Below, piece by piece: positions 7,783-16,490 of a stretch of DNA of 64,000 nucleotides. The translations under genes and the position numbers were made by a program. The stretch's first letter is position 1, and each line of letters opens with the position of its first letter. The stretch covers positions 558,001 through 622,000 of the forward strand of contig NZ_PJNE01000001.1 of the NCBI RefSeq assembly GCF_002846495.1. Direction: 5' to 3'. Below the pieces are notes generated by a model. It did not search any database. It was not told where the DNA came from and worked only from the letters and a program-made list of their open reading frames with translations. Origin of the DNA: Phycicoccus duodecadis. Lineage in GTDB: Bacteria > Actinomycetota > Actinomycetes > Actinomycetales > Dermatophilaceae.

Positions 7783-8550
7783 ATGTTCCACCAGTCGAAC
7801 GACCAGGACCTCGTGCAGGTCCTGATCACGCCGCGATCCAGCGACGGCTTCCCCAGCTCCGACGAGCCGGTCTGGGCGACCCCGGAGAAGGCTGGGGAGG
7901 GCGGCGGGACGTACCGCCTCGTCCACCCGGCCCTCGACGTCCCCCTCACGCTGGACGATGTCGTGACGTGCCGACTGGACGGACACGGCCGCCTCCGGGT
8001 CGTCGGGGTCGAGACCCCGGCGCGGCGGATGCACACCGGTGTCGTGGTCGCGCCCGGTACGGACCCCGACGACGTCACGAGCCTCGCGGCAGGGTGGAGC
8101 GAGCGATGGGGCTCCCTCTCCTGGATCGTCGGTGACCTCGTCCTCACCGCATGGCCGACCGACATGGACGTCGATGCCGTGGATGCGGTGCTCGTGACAG
8201 ACGTCGACTCCAGGGACGGCTGGGAGGTCATCGGGTTGGCGGAGCCCCACGAGCGGACGACGGGAGCGCTACGGGGTCTGGTCGACTTCGAGCTCGACGT
8301 CACCGCTCCCCCGGGCCACGAGGACGGGTACTGGGCCGCCGAAGACCCCGAGTGGGCCCGATTGGGTGTCACCTCCCCGGACGTCATCGCTGCCATCCAG
8401 AGCCTCGCCGCGAGCCACCCCCGCGTCGTCCCGGCGATCCGGGCCGGCTTGCACCGTGACGTCCTGACCCTGCTTCGGCGCCTGTCGACCCGCGACGCGA
8501 CGACTCTCGCTCCCCTCAGCGGGCCTCTGTTCACACCGACGGGCAGTTGA
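7783..8550 (+). CDS. Hypothetical protein with DUF4265-like N-terminal region
   Basis: A 255-residue protein. The ATG at 7783 has GAGAGGA upstream, better than the ATG at 7729. The N-terminal half (VQVLITPR ... EPVWATPEKA ... YRLVHPALDVPLTLDDVVTC) follows the pattern I remember for DUF4265, where a short strand-rich domain carries a DVV motif. The assignment is tentative. The C-terminal half is helical (SPDVIAAIQSLAASHPRVVP). It is acidic with no membrane segments. It sits between the DUF6308 gene and a TY-Chap-like gene, a typical place for small immunity or accessory proteins. Confidence 0.55.
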   Translation: MFHQSNDQDLVQVLITPRSSDGFPSSDEPVWATPEKAGEGGGTYRLVHPALDVPLTLDDVVTCRLDGHGRLRVVGVETPARRMHTGVVVAPGTDPDDVTSLAAGWSERWGSLSWIVGDLVLTAWPTDMDVDAVDAVLVTDVDSRDGWEVIGLAEPHERTTGALRGLVDFELDVTAPPGHEDGYWAAEDPEWARLGVTSPDVIAAIQSLAASHPRVVPAIRAGLHRDVLTLLRRLSTRDATTLAPLSGPLFTPTGS

Positions 8551-8649
8551 GCCGCTCGGCCCGCGGCGTGCCCAGGGCCTGGGACGCCACCGGGCGGTCC
8601 GTGTTGGACCCCTTCGCCACGATGTGTGCATCAGGGAAAGGGGACGCGG

Positions 8650-9573
8650 ATGGAGCAGGACGAGTCGTCGAGGGTGGACGTGGACGCGGAGATCGAGCAG
8701 GCCTGGGCGGAGTTCGAGGCGAGTCTCTCCACGCGCATCGCGGCGCTGGAGGACGGGCGGAGCATCCTCGTCCAGACGCTCGGGGAGGAGCCCGACGGCG
8801 CGGCGCTCCCCTACGTGCAGCTGATGTCCTTCGCCGAAGGCACGGCCCGCCGGTGCGAGGTCAGCAGTGACGACCTGCTGGCCCCGGCCACCCGTACGGG
8901 CACCCGGGGTGCCGCGCTGTACGAGGAGCTGGGTTTCCAGGCGCCCAGCCCGGACCCCGAGGACGACGCTCCGAACTGGTTCCTCCACGCCGACGCCGAG
9001 GACCACGAGGCCCTCGCGCACGTCGTGGTGCAGGTCCTGCGCGAGGCCTTCGAGGTGCTGCACCCGCTCCTGCTGGCCGGCATGCCTGCGGCTCCGTCGG
9101 GCGCGGAGGCTCCCGACAGCGCGCTCGCCCGGTGGGCGCCCGAGCCGGTCGACCTCGAGGTCGCCCACCCGGTGGCCTGCGAGGACGAGCTCGCCGACCT
9201 CGTGCAGCGGACCCTCCAGATGGTCACCGGCGAGCCCGTCGAGCGCGACCAGGACGGGGACTGGCCCTACCCCCTGGAGCGGGGCACCGCCTGGGTCCGG
9301 CTACTCAAGGGCGAGCCGACCATCCGGGTGTTCGCGGTCGTCGTCCACGGCATCCGCTCGCGGCGCGCCGCGACGCGCGAGGTGGCGATCCTCAACCGCG
9401 ACGCGGTGTCGCTGAGGTACATCAGTGACGGCAACGTGTTGGTGATCGAGCTCGACGTGAACGCCGGCCCGTTCGTCCCCGGGCACCTGGTCGACGGGCT
9501 GGCCCGCTTTTCCCAGGCCGCGGCCCAGCAGCCGATGGACTTCGCCGCACGAACGGGCGGCCGCGTGTGGTGA
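8650..9573 (+). CDS. TY-Chap-like (T3SC/YbjN-fold) protein
   Basis: A 307-residue protein. The ATG at 8650 has GAAAGGGG upstream. It shows a three-part layout: an acidic helical N-terminal domain (AEIEQAWAEFEASLSTRIAA), a middle domain, and a C-terminal domain with GTAWVRLLKGEPTIRVFAVV and FVPGHLVDGLARFSQAAAQQ. This strand-helix arrangement fits the T3SC/YbjN chaperone-like fold seen in actinobacterial TY-Chap proteins, which others link to toxin or conflict loci. The assignment is from pattern only. It converges with the WYL gene ending at 9580, with six bases between the stops. No cognate toxin is adjacent. Confidence 0.5.
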   Translation: MEQDESSRVDVDAEIEQAWAEFEASLSTRIAALEDGRSILVQTLGEEPDGAALPYVQLMSFAEGTARRCEVSSDDLLAPATRTGTRGAALYEELGFQAPSPDPEDDAPNWFLHADAEDHEALAHVVVQVLREAFEVLHPLLLAGMPAAPSGAEAPDSALARWAPEPVDLEVAHPVACEDELADLVQRTLQMVTGEPVERDQDGDWPYPLERGTAWVRLLKGEPTIRVFAVVVHGIRSRRAATREVAILNRDAVSLRYISDGNVLVIELDVNAGPFVPGHLVDGLARFSQAAAQQPMDFAARTGGRVW

Positions 9574-9579
9574 CCGGAG

Positions 9580-10563
9580 CTACCGAGCGGCGGACGTGCG
9601 GCGTCGGTGGTGCTCGAGCAGCGCCGCGGCCCGAGCTCGACCGGCATCCATGAGGTCCTTGTCCACGACCATCGCCCGTGGTCCCGCGGTCACGAGTGCC
9701 TCGGCCACCCGCTCGCGCACCGGCTCGAGGAAGTACGCGCGGATGCTGACGTCGTCGTCATCGCGCCCGATCTCCTCGACCCGCTCCGCGAGGCGCTCGA
9801 CGACCCACACCTCCTCCGGAGGCAGCACGAACTCGACTGGCGTGGTCGCCCGTTGCCGGGCGAGCATCTCCGCGAGCCCGTCGGGCAGCTCGAACGACTC
9901 GTCGAGGAAGCGCGCCTTCACGACGCCCGAGACCAGGTACGTCCGGAGTCGTCCGTTCTCGTCCGGAGGGCCGGCGTCGACCTCCCACCCCCGTCGGGTC
10001 CGGAGCACGCGGTACGGCTCGACCACGCGCTCCGTCACCCCGGGCCGCCAGGACCGGGCGTAGCGGATGGACACCCGCTGCTGGTTGCGCGCCGCCCGGT
10101 ACCAGGCGGCAGGACCATCCGGGCGCCGGTCGATCGCGCTCGACGGGCGCATCTCGTCATCGATGGAGCGGCCGAGCTTCTCGAGCGCTCCTTCGAGGCG
10201 TGAGTTCTCCGGGTCCAGGTGCAGCTGGTCGCGCGCGATCCGGTAGGTGCGGGCCCACGTCGCGACCGGGCTGTAGCGGAAGGCGAGGTCGTTGGTGACG
10301 ATGTCGCTCGTCAGCCGCACCAGCGGGGCCGACGACGGCTCGACCTCCTGACCCTGCTCGTCGAGGAACTCCAAGGGCGGCACCCATCCGCGCTGGTCGA
10401 CCGGCTCGTCGGTCATGAAGTACGAGACCAGAAGCTCGCGGACCTTCCTCTCCGGCAGGCCCACCTCGGTGGCGAGGACCGCCAGCGGCACCGCCCGGTG
10501 GTACGACAACGCCTCCAGGACCGCCGGGAGCCCGGCCAGCTGCGCGACGAACGACTCAACCAC
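9580..10563 (-). CDS. WYL-domain transcriptional regulator, second of a pair
   Basis: A 327-residue protein. The N-terminus has a winged-helix-like segment (LATEVGLPERKVRELLVSYF), followed by a WYL domain (RVSIRYARSW ... ERVVEPYRVLRTRRGWEVDA) and the WCX-like C-terminal extension (VEFVLPPEEVWVVERLAERV). Its start overlaps the end of the upstream WYL gene by eight bases, so the two are co-translated, as in PafB/PafC pairs that act as a heterodimer in the actinobacterial DNA-damage response. WYL proteins often control defence loci through a nucleic-acid ligand. Here the pair lies downstream of the nuclease-helicase operon on the same strand. The proteins are distinct from typical PafBC, so a local regulatory role is the likelier reading. 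Confidence 0.8.
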   Translation of the reverse strand: MVESFVAQLAGLPAVLEALSYHRAVPLAVLATEVGLPERKVRELLVSYFMTDEPVDQRGWVPPLEFLDEQGQEVEPSSAPLVRLTSDIVTNDLAFRYSPVATWARTYRIARDQLHLDPENSRLEGALEKLGRSIDDEMRPSSAIDRRPDGPAAWYRAARNQQRVSIRYARSWRPGVTERVVEPYRVLRTRRGWEVDAGPPDENGRLRTYLVSGVVKARFLDESFELPDGLAEMLARQRATTPVEFVLPPEEVWVVERLAERVEEIGRDDDDVSIRAYFLEPVRERVAEALVTAGPRAMVVDKDLMDAGRARAAALLEHHRRRTSAAR

Positions 10564-11575
10564 GGGCCACCGCCTCCAGCCGGTCGAGGAAGTCCCGTCG
10601 CACGTCCTCCGGGCCGAGCAGCACGACGCGCTCCCCCATCGTGACGAGCCAGTCCATGAACGCCCGACGGTTGGTCACCGTGACCTCGACACGCTCGCCG
10701 ACCTCACCGTCCGCGTGCCCGACGGCCAGGTTCAGCGTGTGGCGGACCAGGTGCTGGTGCTCCGGGGCGACCGCCAGCTCGACCTCCGTGGGTGGGTCGA
10801 CGCGCCACTCGTGCGGGTTCAGGGAGTCCTCGGGGTCGTCGATCCCGGTGCGCGCCGAGCCGGGGTCGTCGAGCGATGGGTTCTCGATGCGGTGGATGAG
10901 GAACCACTTGACGACACCGTCGTGCTCGTCCAGCGCGCGGAGCAGCCAGCGGCCCGGTGGGTTGTGCAGGCGCATCGGGTGGACCCGCCGCAACGTGCCG
11001 TTGTACGTCATCTCGAGCACGCACCGTGCGTCGACCGCCCTCCGGACGGTGGCGATCGCCACCGGCGGCGCGACCTCCGACGCCTCGGGAGGATGCACCG
11101 GCAGAGCAGCGAGCGCCTCCTCGAGGACTGACTGCTCACCGGGGGTGAGGCCCGCCCGCTCGGCCAGGTCGTTGGGGTGCAGGACGTACCGGGCGGGGCT
11201 GCCGGCGGGCGCGACGTTCTCGATCCACCAGCCTGCGTCACCGAGCCGGCGCACGTCACGCTGCAGGCTCGACATCGCCGCCTTCTGGTCCTCCAGGCGG
11301 TAGTCGCCGATGCGGATGAGCTGGTCGGCGGCGACGCCCCGGCGGGCGTCCCCGGCGGCGAGGGCCCGCAGGAGTCGGAGCAGCCGGGCCACCGGAGGCT
11401 CCCGACGTGCCCCGGGCGTGGCGCGCCCGGTCACCGGAAGCGATCGCGCGTCGCGGCCGGCCTCCCTCAGGCTCTCGAGAAGAAGGGCGGCCTCGGATGA
11501 CGGAGCACCGTCCTCTCCCGAGCCCCCCTCATCGTCGGCGGCGTACCAAGGGTCCCCCCAGGTCGGCGTCGTCAT
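10556..11575 (-). CDS. WYL-domain transcriptional regulator, first of a pair
   Basis: A 339-residue protein. The ATG at 11575 is preceded by GGGAGGAGG; an upstream ATG at 11608 lacks a site. Residues about 1-60 are acidic and low in complexity. A DNA-binding segment follows (VAADQLIRIGDYRLEDQKAA ... LQRDVRRLGDAGWWIENV), then the WYL core (CVLEMTYNGTLRRVHPMRLH ... GRWLLRALDEHDGVVKWFLI) and a WCX tail. It overlaps the second WYL gene by eight bases. About 200 bases separate it from the end of the GIY-YIG-like gene, so it may have its own promoter or be read through from the nuclease operon. Confidence 0.82.
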   Translation of the reverse strand: MTTPTWGDPWYAADDEGGSGEDGAPSSEAALLLESLREAGRDARSLPVTGRATPGARREPPVARLLRLLRALAAGDARRGVAADQLIRIGDYRLEDQKAAMSSLQRDVRRLGDAGWWIENVAPAGSPARYVLHPNDLAERAGLTPGEQSVLEEALAALPVHPPEASEVAPPVAIATVRRAVDARCVLEMTYNGTLRRVHPMRLHNPPGRWLLRALDEHDGVVKWFLIHRIENPSLDDPGSARTGIDDPEDSLNPHEWRVDPPTEVELAVAPEHQHLVRHTLNLAVGHADGEVGERVEVTVTNRRAFMDWLVTMGERVVLLGPEDVRRDFLDRLEAVARG

Positions 11576-11775
11576 CTGCTGTCCTCCTCCCGAGCTGATG
11601 ACCTTCATACCGGACGAAGGCTTCGGGTCGTGAGCCGCCTGGCCGGCGTCGTCGGAAGTGTGTGACCGCTGCCGCGGACTTCGGCCGGCCCCCTGACAGT
11701 GCGTCCCAGCCAGCGCCGGACCCCAGGCGATGACGCATACGACCCAGGCCCACCCCGGTGCTCGCCTCTCGACGC

Positions 11776-12075
11776 TCAGCCGGTGTGGACCACGAAGGCA
11801 CGGCTCTCGAGCAGCGCTGCAACGTACTTTTCGGCCGCCTCAGCCACTCTGCGGTTCAGCAGCGGCTCGAGGGGTGGAAGAAGATCCGACCGAAGGCGAC
11901 CGACCGACCGTCCTTCACGGCGGAACACCTTCGCCTGCCTCTCGCCGGAAAGGTGCTGCTCGTATCGGACCTCGGCCGGATGCCAGCTCTGCCCGACGTA
12001 GACCTCGTTGTCGCTGCCCCCGTCGACGTCGATGACGTAGACGCAGTACTGATGAGGTGTCGCCTCTTGCGTCAT
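11776..12075 (-). CDS. GIY-YIG-like nuclease-fold protein
   Basis: A 99-residue protein with CVYVIDVDGG ... EVYVGQSWHPAEVRYEQHL, then a basic segment and EAAEKYVAALLESRAFVV. This follows the GIY-YIG order: first motif (xVYV), second motif (YVG), conserved Arg (EVR) and a downstream Glu. The first motif is degenerate, so the assignment is tentative. Its ATG overlaps the stop of the SF1 helicase gene (ATGA), making it the third gene of an operon with the Fe-S nuclease and helicase. In this setting it would add a second DNA-cleaving activity or a structural subunit. Confidence 0.6.
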   Translation of the reverse strand: MTQEATPHQYCVYVIDVDGGSDNEVYVGQSWHPAEVRYEQHLSGERQAKVFRREGRSVGRLRSDLLPPLEPLLNRRVAEAAEKYVAALLESRAFVVHTG

Positions 12076-13577
12076 GCGTTCTCCTCGTCGCGACGAAGCA
12101 CTCCTCGCGAGAAGGTGGCGAGGATTCGCTGGTGTGTCTGCCGTGGAAGCTGTCGGCTGCCCGGCTCCCCCAGGGGCGTCCCTGGCCGGGCGGGCGCGAC
12201 GGACAGGAGGTCGTCGAGCCCTTCACGGGCGAGCAGCAGAAGTCCATGGGTTGCTCGCGTACAGGTCACCGCAAGCCGTCCGAACGCCGAGTTGAACTCG
12301 TCAAGCGTCGACGCCCCCGACAGGGGGTGGATCGCGACCGTGATCCCGTTCGTCTGCCCCTGCCAGGAGTCGACGGTGGACGCGACGATGACGCCCTCGG
12401 GAAGGTCGTACTTCGTCACGAGCTCGTCGACGATGTCCTGCGCGTCATCAACGGCCTGGTTGCGGGTGGCCAGCACCGCGATCAGCGGGTCGCTACCGGG
12501 GGCGTCAGGTGAGGAGATGAACGGTGCACCCGCGGGCGCGCCGTGCGCGTCGTACTGCTCCTGGCGCGTGGCGAATCCGGCCGTCAGCAGCTCGTCGAGG
12601 AGATCGCGAAGGACATTCATGAGGGGTAGGTCGACGTCCGGGGCCTCGGCGTCTGCGAGACCTGCTACCTCCACCAGCGTCGGGACGCCCGTCGCCACCT
12701 GGCGCCACACGTCCATCCCCTGGGCCCATTCGCCAGCGGATTCCAGGTCCAGGCCCCTGTCTCCGGGGGCCGCGACACAGTCCAGGCTGTCCCACTCGGC
12801 GTAGAAGGCCCGCCACAGGCCCAGCTGCTCCGCCGTCGGACGCCACACGGCGGGCATCTCGGCCGCCCAGGTGGCCGCGTCCTCGTCGTACGCAGTGGGC
12901 CAGGCCCGGTACGGGTTGTACCGCCCGTCACCGCGCCACGGGTTCTGCGACGAGTCCAGGGGCGGCAGCTGGCCGACGTCGCCCACCCCCACCACGACGG
13001 GTGCAAGTCGATCGATCCGCCGATAGCGATGCAGCGGCAGCTGCCACGCCTCATCGACGAACAGCACGTCGAACAGCCGACTGCCATTCGCGGCAGGCCC
13101 GTGGAGATTGAGCATCCACCGCGCGGACCCCTCGAGCTTGTGCGTCGTGCCGACGACGACCTGGGCCTCGTCGGGAACCTCCTGGTACTTCACCGCGATG
13201 GCGCAGACCTGCTGCGCGTTCGGCGGAAGGTCGGCCACCCGGTCCGGGGCCACCATCAGACAGACCTTGTCGCGGCCGAGCTCCTTCGCCAGCTCGAGGG
13301 CCAAGGGGAAGACCTGCTTGTTGGCGAATGCTGTCACTCCAACGCGCGACACGCCCGGATGCGAGATGGCTTCCCGCACGAGTCGGCGCAGCGCGTAGGA
13401 CTTTCCCGCGCCGGCGGCGGCCTTCAGCAGGAGGCGCTCGTAGGGTTCGCTCCCGTCGAGCGCCGACTGGAGCGCACCGACCGCGCTCGAGGTGACCTCG
13501 ACGTTCCGGATGGCCGCCGCAGCATGGTGTGCCGCCGAGGTCGGCGTCGCGACCGGGGCCGTGAAGTGGATCGTCAT
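12072..13577 (-). CDS. Superfamily 1 (UvrD/Dna2-like) helicase subunit
   Basis: A 501-residue protein from ATG 13577, two bases after the nuclease gene stop. Walker A is KAAAGAGKSYAL (about 52-63), motif II is VLFVDEAWQLP (Asp175, Glu176), motif III is VGVGDVGQLPPL, motif V is STVDSWQGQTNGIT, and motif VI is LAVTCTRATHGLLLL. The order and motifs are those of an SF1 DNA helicase of the Dna2/UvrD group. No nuclease domain is fused; the partner nuclease is the upstream gene. The combination recalls Dna2 or AddAB split over two genes. It is followed by a four-base overlap with the GIY-YIG-like gene. Confidence 0.82.
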   Translation of the reverse strand: MTIHFTAPVATPTSAAHHAAAAIRNVEVTSSAVGALQSALDGSEPYERLLLKAAAGAGKSYALRRLVREAISHPGVSRVGVTAFANKQVFPLALELAKELGRDKVCLMVAPDRVADLPPNAQQVCAIAVKYQEVPDEAQVVVGTTHKLEGSARWMLNLHGPAANGSRLFDVLFVDEAWQLPLHRYRRIDRLAPVVVGVGDVGQLPPLDSSQNPWRGDGRYNPYRAWPTAYDEDAATWAAEMPAVWRPTAEQLGLWRAFYAEWDSLDCVAAPGDRGLDLESAGEWAQGMDVWRQVATGVPTLVEVAGLADAEAPDVDLPLMNVLRDLLDELLTAGFATRQEQYDAHGAPAGAPFISSPDAPGSDPLIAVLATRNQAVDDAQDIVDELVTKYDLPEGVIVASTVDSWQGQTNGITVAIHPLSGASTLDEFNSAFGRLAVTCTRATHGLLLLAREGLDDLLSVAPARPGTPLGEPGSRQLPRQTHQRILATFSRGVLRRDEENA

Positions 13578-13579
13578 GG

Positions 13580-16414
13580 TCAGTCCAGGTCGTCGATCGT
13601 CAGGCCCGGGGGCCTCGCGGGCACGGATTCGTCTGCGGCATCGGTCTCGGTCGGGGAACCCGAGGCCACGGTGTCGAAGTGGTCCTCGTCGATGACCGGC
13701 GGCCAGGCCTGAGGATTCAGCTCGCCGTTCGCGCGCCGGGCGGCCAGGTCGTCGGAGAACTCGGCCTCCGCCTCTTCGTGCGGACGACAGCACCACTGGT
13801 GACTCGCGGGGTCAAGGGCGTAGTCACCATCGGCGCAGGCTTCGCGCGGTGAGCTGGTCTGGTCCAACGATGGTCTCGCCACAGCGATCTCGTGCCCGGA
13901 CCTGAAGGTACCGCTGACCCACTCACCGTCGAGGACCACGATCTCCGAACCCACCGGGAAGAGCGACGGGAGCGTGACGGCCCAGAGCAACGAGCCGTCC
14001 ACCTCGGTCTGGTCATCGGCACTGAGCGTGCCGACCCACTGCTGCCCGAACTTGAAGCTGCCCTTCTGCACCTTGAGCGTCGTGGTCTCCAGTTCGACGG
14101 ATGCCCCGAGGGGTCCGTGGGCCATGTGGATCGTGGAGCCGTCCTTGATGCGCCGCGAGTGCACGCGGACGCGGAGCGGGACCTGCTGGGTGATGGTCGC
14201 GAGCGCCACCTGGCGCGTCCCCGCGGTCGTGGCCATGTCCCGAGCGGCCTGGGGGTTGCCCAAGGCGGCGAGCTGAGTCGCCAGGGCCGAGTCCTTGTCG
14301 AGCTGGTCGACCTGGTCGTTGCGCCACCACCAGGGCACCCGCCCGAACCGGACCAGGTCCGACGCGTGAAGTTCCCAGCGCCGCAGCCACACCGCTTGGG
14401 CATCCGCCTCGAGGGCGCGATGGACGACCCTGAGCCTCGAGACTTCGAGCGTCTCCAGAATGGCTGCGGCGCGGTCCAGCACCGCCGCCTTGAAGGCCAG
14501 CTCCTCCCGTACCAGGGCGTGGTAGGCAGCCGGGTCGTCGTCGCTGCGTTCCTTCTGGCCTCGCCGGCTCACGGCGTGGATCGCGTCGGACCGCCGGTTC
14601 GACAAGCGAGCACCAGGGGTGTGCTCCGAGTCCGCGACATCGTCGGAGACGACGCGATGATCGAGGGGCACCGTGGCTTCGGCCCACCGCACCAGGTAGT
14701 CCAACCGGAGCGCGTCGGGGCCAGGGCCCCCGGGTACGACATGGGCTGCGAGGACGCGACGCACGTCGACGAGCGCGCTTCGTAGCGTGACCGCCCGCGA
14801 CCGGTCCGCCTCGAGAAGGAAGCTGACGGCCAACCGCTGATGCAACGTCAGGGCGGCCGGCACCGTGGCGGGTTCACCACCGAAGGTCAGGGGCGTGCGC
14901 CCTTCCTGGACGTCCCGCTCCCATCGCAGCCGACTGATCTCCACCCCGGCCAGCGAGTCGGCGATCGACACCAGGACGTCGGCGGTGACGGTGTCGGGCA
15001 TCACGAGATGGATCGGCTCCCCCGACGGGGCAACGGCGTCCAACGCCGCGTCCAGGGCATGCCCGATCTGCGACATGACCTCCAGGCGCGTCGCCGGAGC
15101 CTGCGGATCCTCGAAGACGGTGGTCGACCAGGGCCGACCTCCCCCCTCCCCGTCACGCAGCGAGATCCCGTGGATGCCCAACGCGGCGGCGTCGGACTTG
15201 GCGATCACGACGTTGACGGTGCCCGGGAGCCCCACGGGGTCGGTGCGACGCTGCCTCGTGGGCTGCGGGAGCCCGGAGACGGTCGCGGTCAGCGAGGCGA
15301 CGGAGCTGGCGGGTGCGGACGGAGCGACGGCGCCGGTCCCGTCGACCAGCCCGATGAGCCCAGGCCTCTGCGCCGGCGGCACGCCCAGCTCGACGAGCCG
15401 CGCGACCGGGTCCTCGGACGCACGGACCTCGCTGCGGCAGTGGGCGAACATGGCGCACGACGGGCAGGTCGCCGGGTCGTACACCGCCTCGAGGTGCGCC
15501 ACCCACCCCGGGAGCTTGGCCTCCGCAACGACGTGGTCCCCTCGCGCATCCAGGACCTCCTGCCGCTCCCTCACTCGATCCATGACCTCAGTGCGGTGGT
15601 CGTCGAGGCAGTCGACGATGGCCTCCGGCTGCAGGAAGGCATTGCGCGGGACGGCCAGCGCGCCCCAGGAGTGCACCGCCATCCCTGACGGAACTTTGCT
15701 CCAGGCCTGGGCCGAGGCGGCACCGAGAGCCACCTGGAGGAATCCCTTGAGCATCCGCTGGTCGTCGATCCGGGACCGGACGCGTTCGTAGTCCTTCGCG
15801 TCGCCCATGATGAGCCAGGACCCGGTGGGCGTGCCGTGCCCTTCGACCTCCGTGCCGTCATCGCCGAGGACGTACCGGGGGGCGACGATCGCGAAGTCGG
15901 GTTTGACCGGCGTCGCCCCGGCCACCGACTCCATCCCCGCGAACGGAACAGCGAGGCTGGTGACCATAGTTGCGACCTCCTCATGCACTGCCTTGAGGTG
16001 GGCCTGCTGCAGGGCTGTGGCGGTGGCCTCCACCGAGACCCGCCCGCTCGCCCGGCGCACCGCCTCCGGCCGTGCCAGCCGGAGCCGGCCCACCGCCGTG
16101 GTGAGCAGCTCAAACACGAAGCGCTCGTGCCGCACCAGCGCCTCGAACGTCATGGCGCGCATCCACCGCGCTTCGGGGATGCCGGCCGAGGTGTCGGGGT
16201 GCCCGAGCTTCGCCGCCAGCGCCCGCCGCGACATGCCGACCACGAGAGGGTCCGTATGCCGGAACCTCTCGCATCCGGCGTGTGCCGAGGCCGCGACGGC
16301 ACTGCTCCCGCCCCCCGTACTGAGCCCACCCATGAACGTCCGCCCCTTCCGCAATGCTTCGACCGGCAGCACCCTAGGCGCCGCAACGTGTGGAGGAACG
16401 TCTATCAGGGACAT
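13580..16414 (-). CDS. Large AddB/Dna2-type Fe-S PD-(D/E)XK nuclease subunit
   Basis: A 944-residue protein. RecB-type nuclease residues are visible: VKPDFAIV (Asp173) and LIMGDAKDY (Asp205, Lys207). The four-cysteine pattern of Cas4/AddB/Dna2 iron-sulfur nucleases is present: Cys48 near the N-terminus, then CPSCAMFAHC (Cys317, Cys320, Cys326). The middle is long and helical without a P-loop, and the C-terminal part (about 720-830) is strand-rich (PLRVRVHSRRIKDGS; VVLDGEWVSGTF), perhaps an OB-like fold. It begins an operon with an SF1 helicase two bases downstream and a GIY-YIG-like gene. It is probably a DNA end-processing or anti-phage complex; the exact role is not known to me. Confidence 0.72.
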   Translation of the reverse strand: MSLIDVPPHVAAPRVLPVEALRKGRTFMGGLSTGGGSSAVAASAHAGCERFRHTDPLVVGMSRRALAAKLGHPDTSAGIPEARWMRAMTFEALVRHERFVFELLTTAVGRLRLARPEAVRRASGRVSVEATATALQQAHLKAVHEEVATMVTSLAVPFAGMESVAGATPVKPDFAIVAPRYVLGDDGTEVEGHGTPTGSWLIMGDAKDYERVRSRIDDQRMLKGFLQVALGAASAQAWSKVPSGMAVHSWGALAVPRNAFLQPEAIVDCLDDHRTEVMDRVRERQEVLDARGDHVVAEAKLPGWVAHLEAVYDPATCPSCAMFAHCRSEVRASEDPVARLVELGVPPAQRPGLIGLVDGTGAVAPSAPASSVASLTATVSGLPQPTRQRRTDPVGLPGTVNVVIAKSDAAALGIHGISLRDGEGGGRPWSTTVFEDPQAPATRLEVMSQIGHALDAALDAVAPSGEPIHLVMPDTVTADVLVSIADSLAGVEISRLRWERDVQEGRTPLTFGGEPATVPAALTLHQRLAVSFLLEADRSRAVTLRSALVDVRRVLAAHVVPGGPGPDALRLDYLVRWAEATVPLDHRVVSDDVADSEHTPGARLSNRRSDAIHAVSRRGQKERSDDDPAAYHALVREELAFKAAVLDRAAAILETLEVSRLRVVHRALEADAQAVWLRRWELHASDLVRFGRVPWWWRNDQVDQLDKDSALATQLAALGNPQAARDMATTAGTRQVALATITQQVPLRVRVHSRRIKDGSTIHMAHGPLGASVELETTTLKVQKGSFKFGQQWVGTLSADDQTEVDGSLLWAVTLPSLFPVGSEIVVLDGEWVSGTFRSGHEIAVARPSLDQTSSPREACADGDYALDPASHQWCCRPHEEAEAEFSDDLAARRANGELNPQAWPPVIDEDHFDTVASGSPTETDAADESVPARPPGLTIDDLD

Positions 16415-16490
16415 CCAACGGACTCGTTCTGCCGGGCTCCCGAGGAAGCGTTGCCGCCCTCGTTAGGGTGGGCGCCACGTTCGTCATGGG

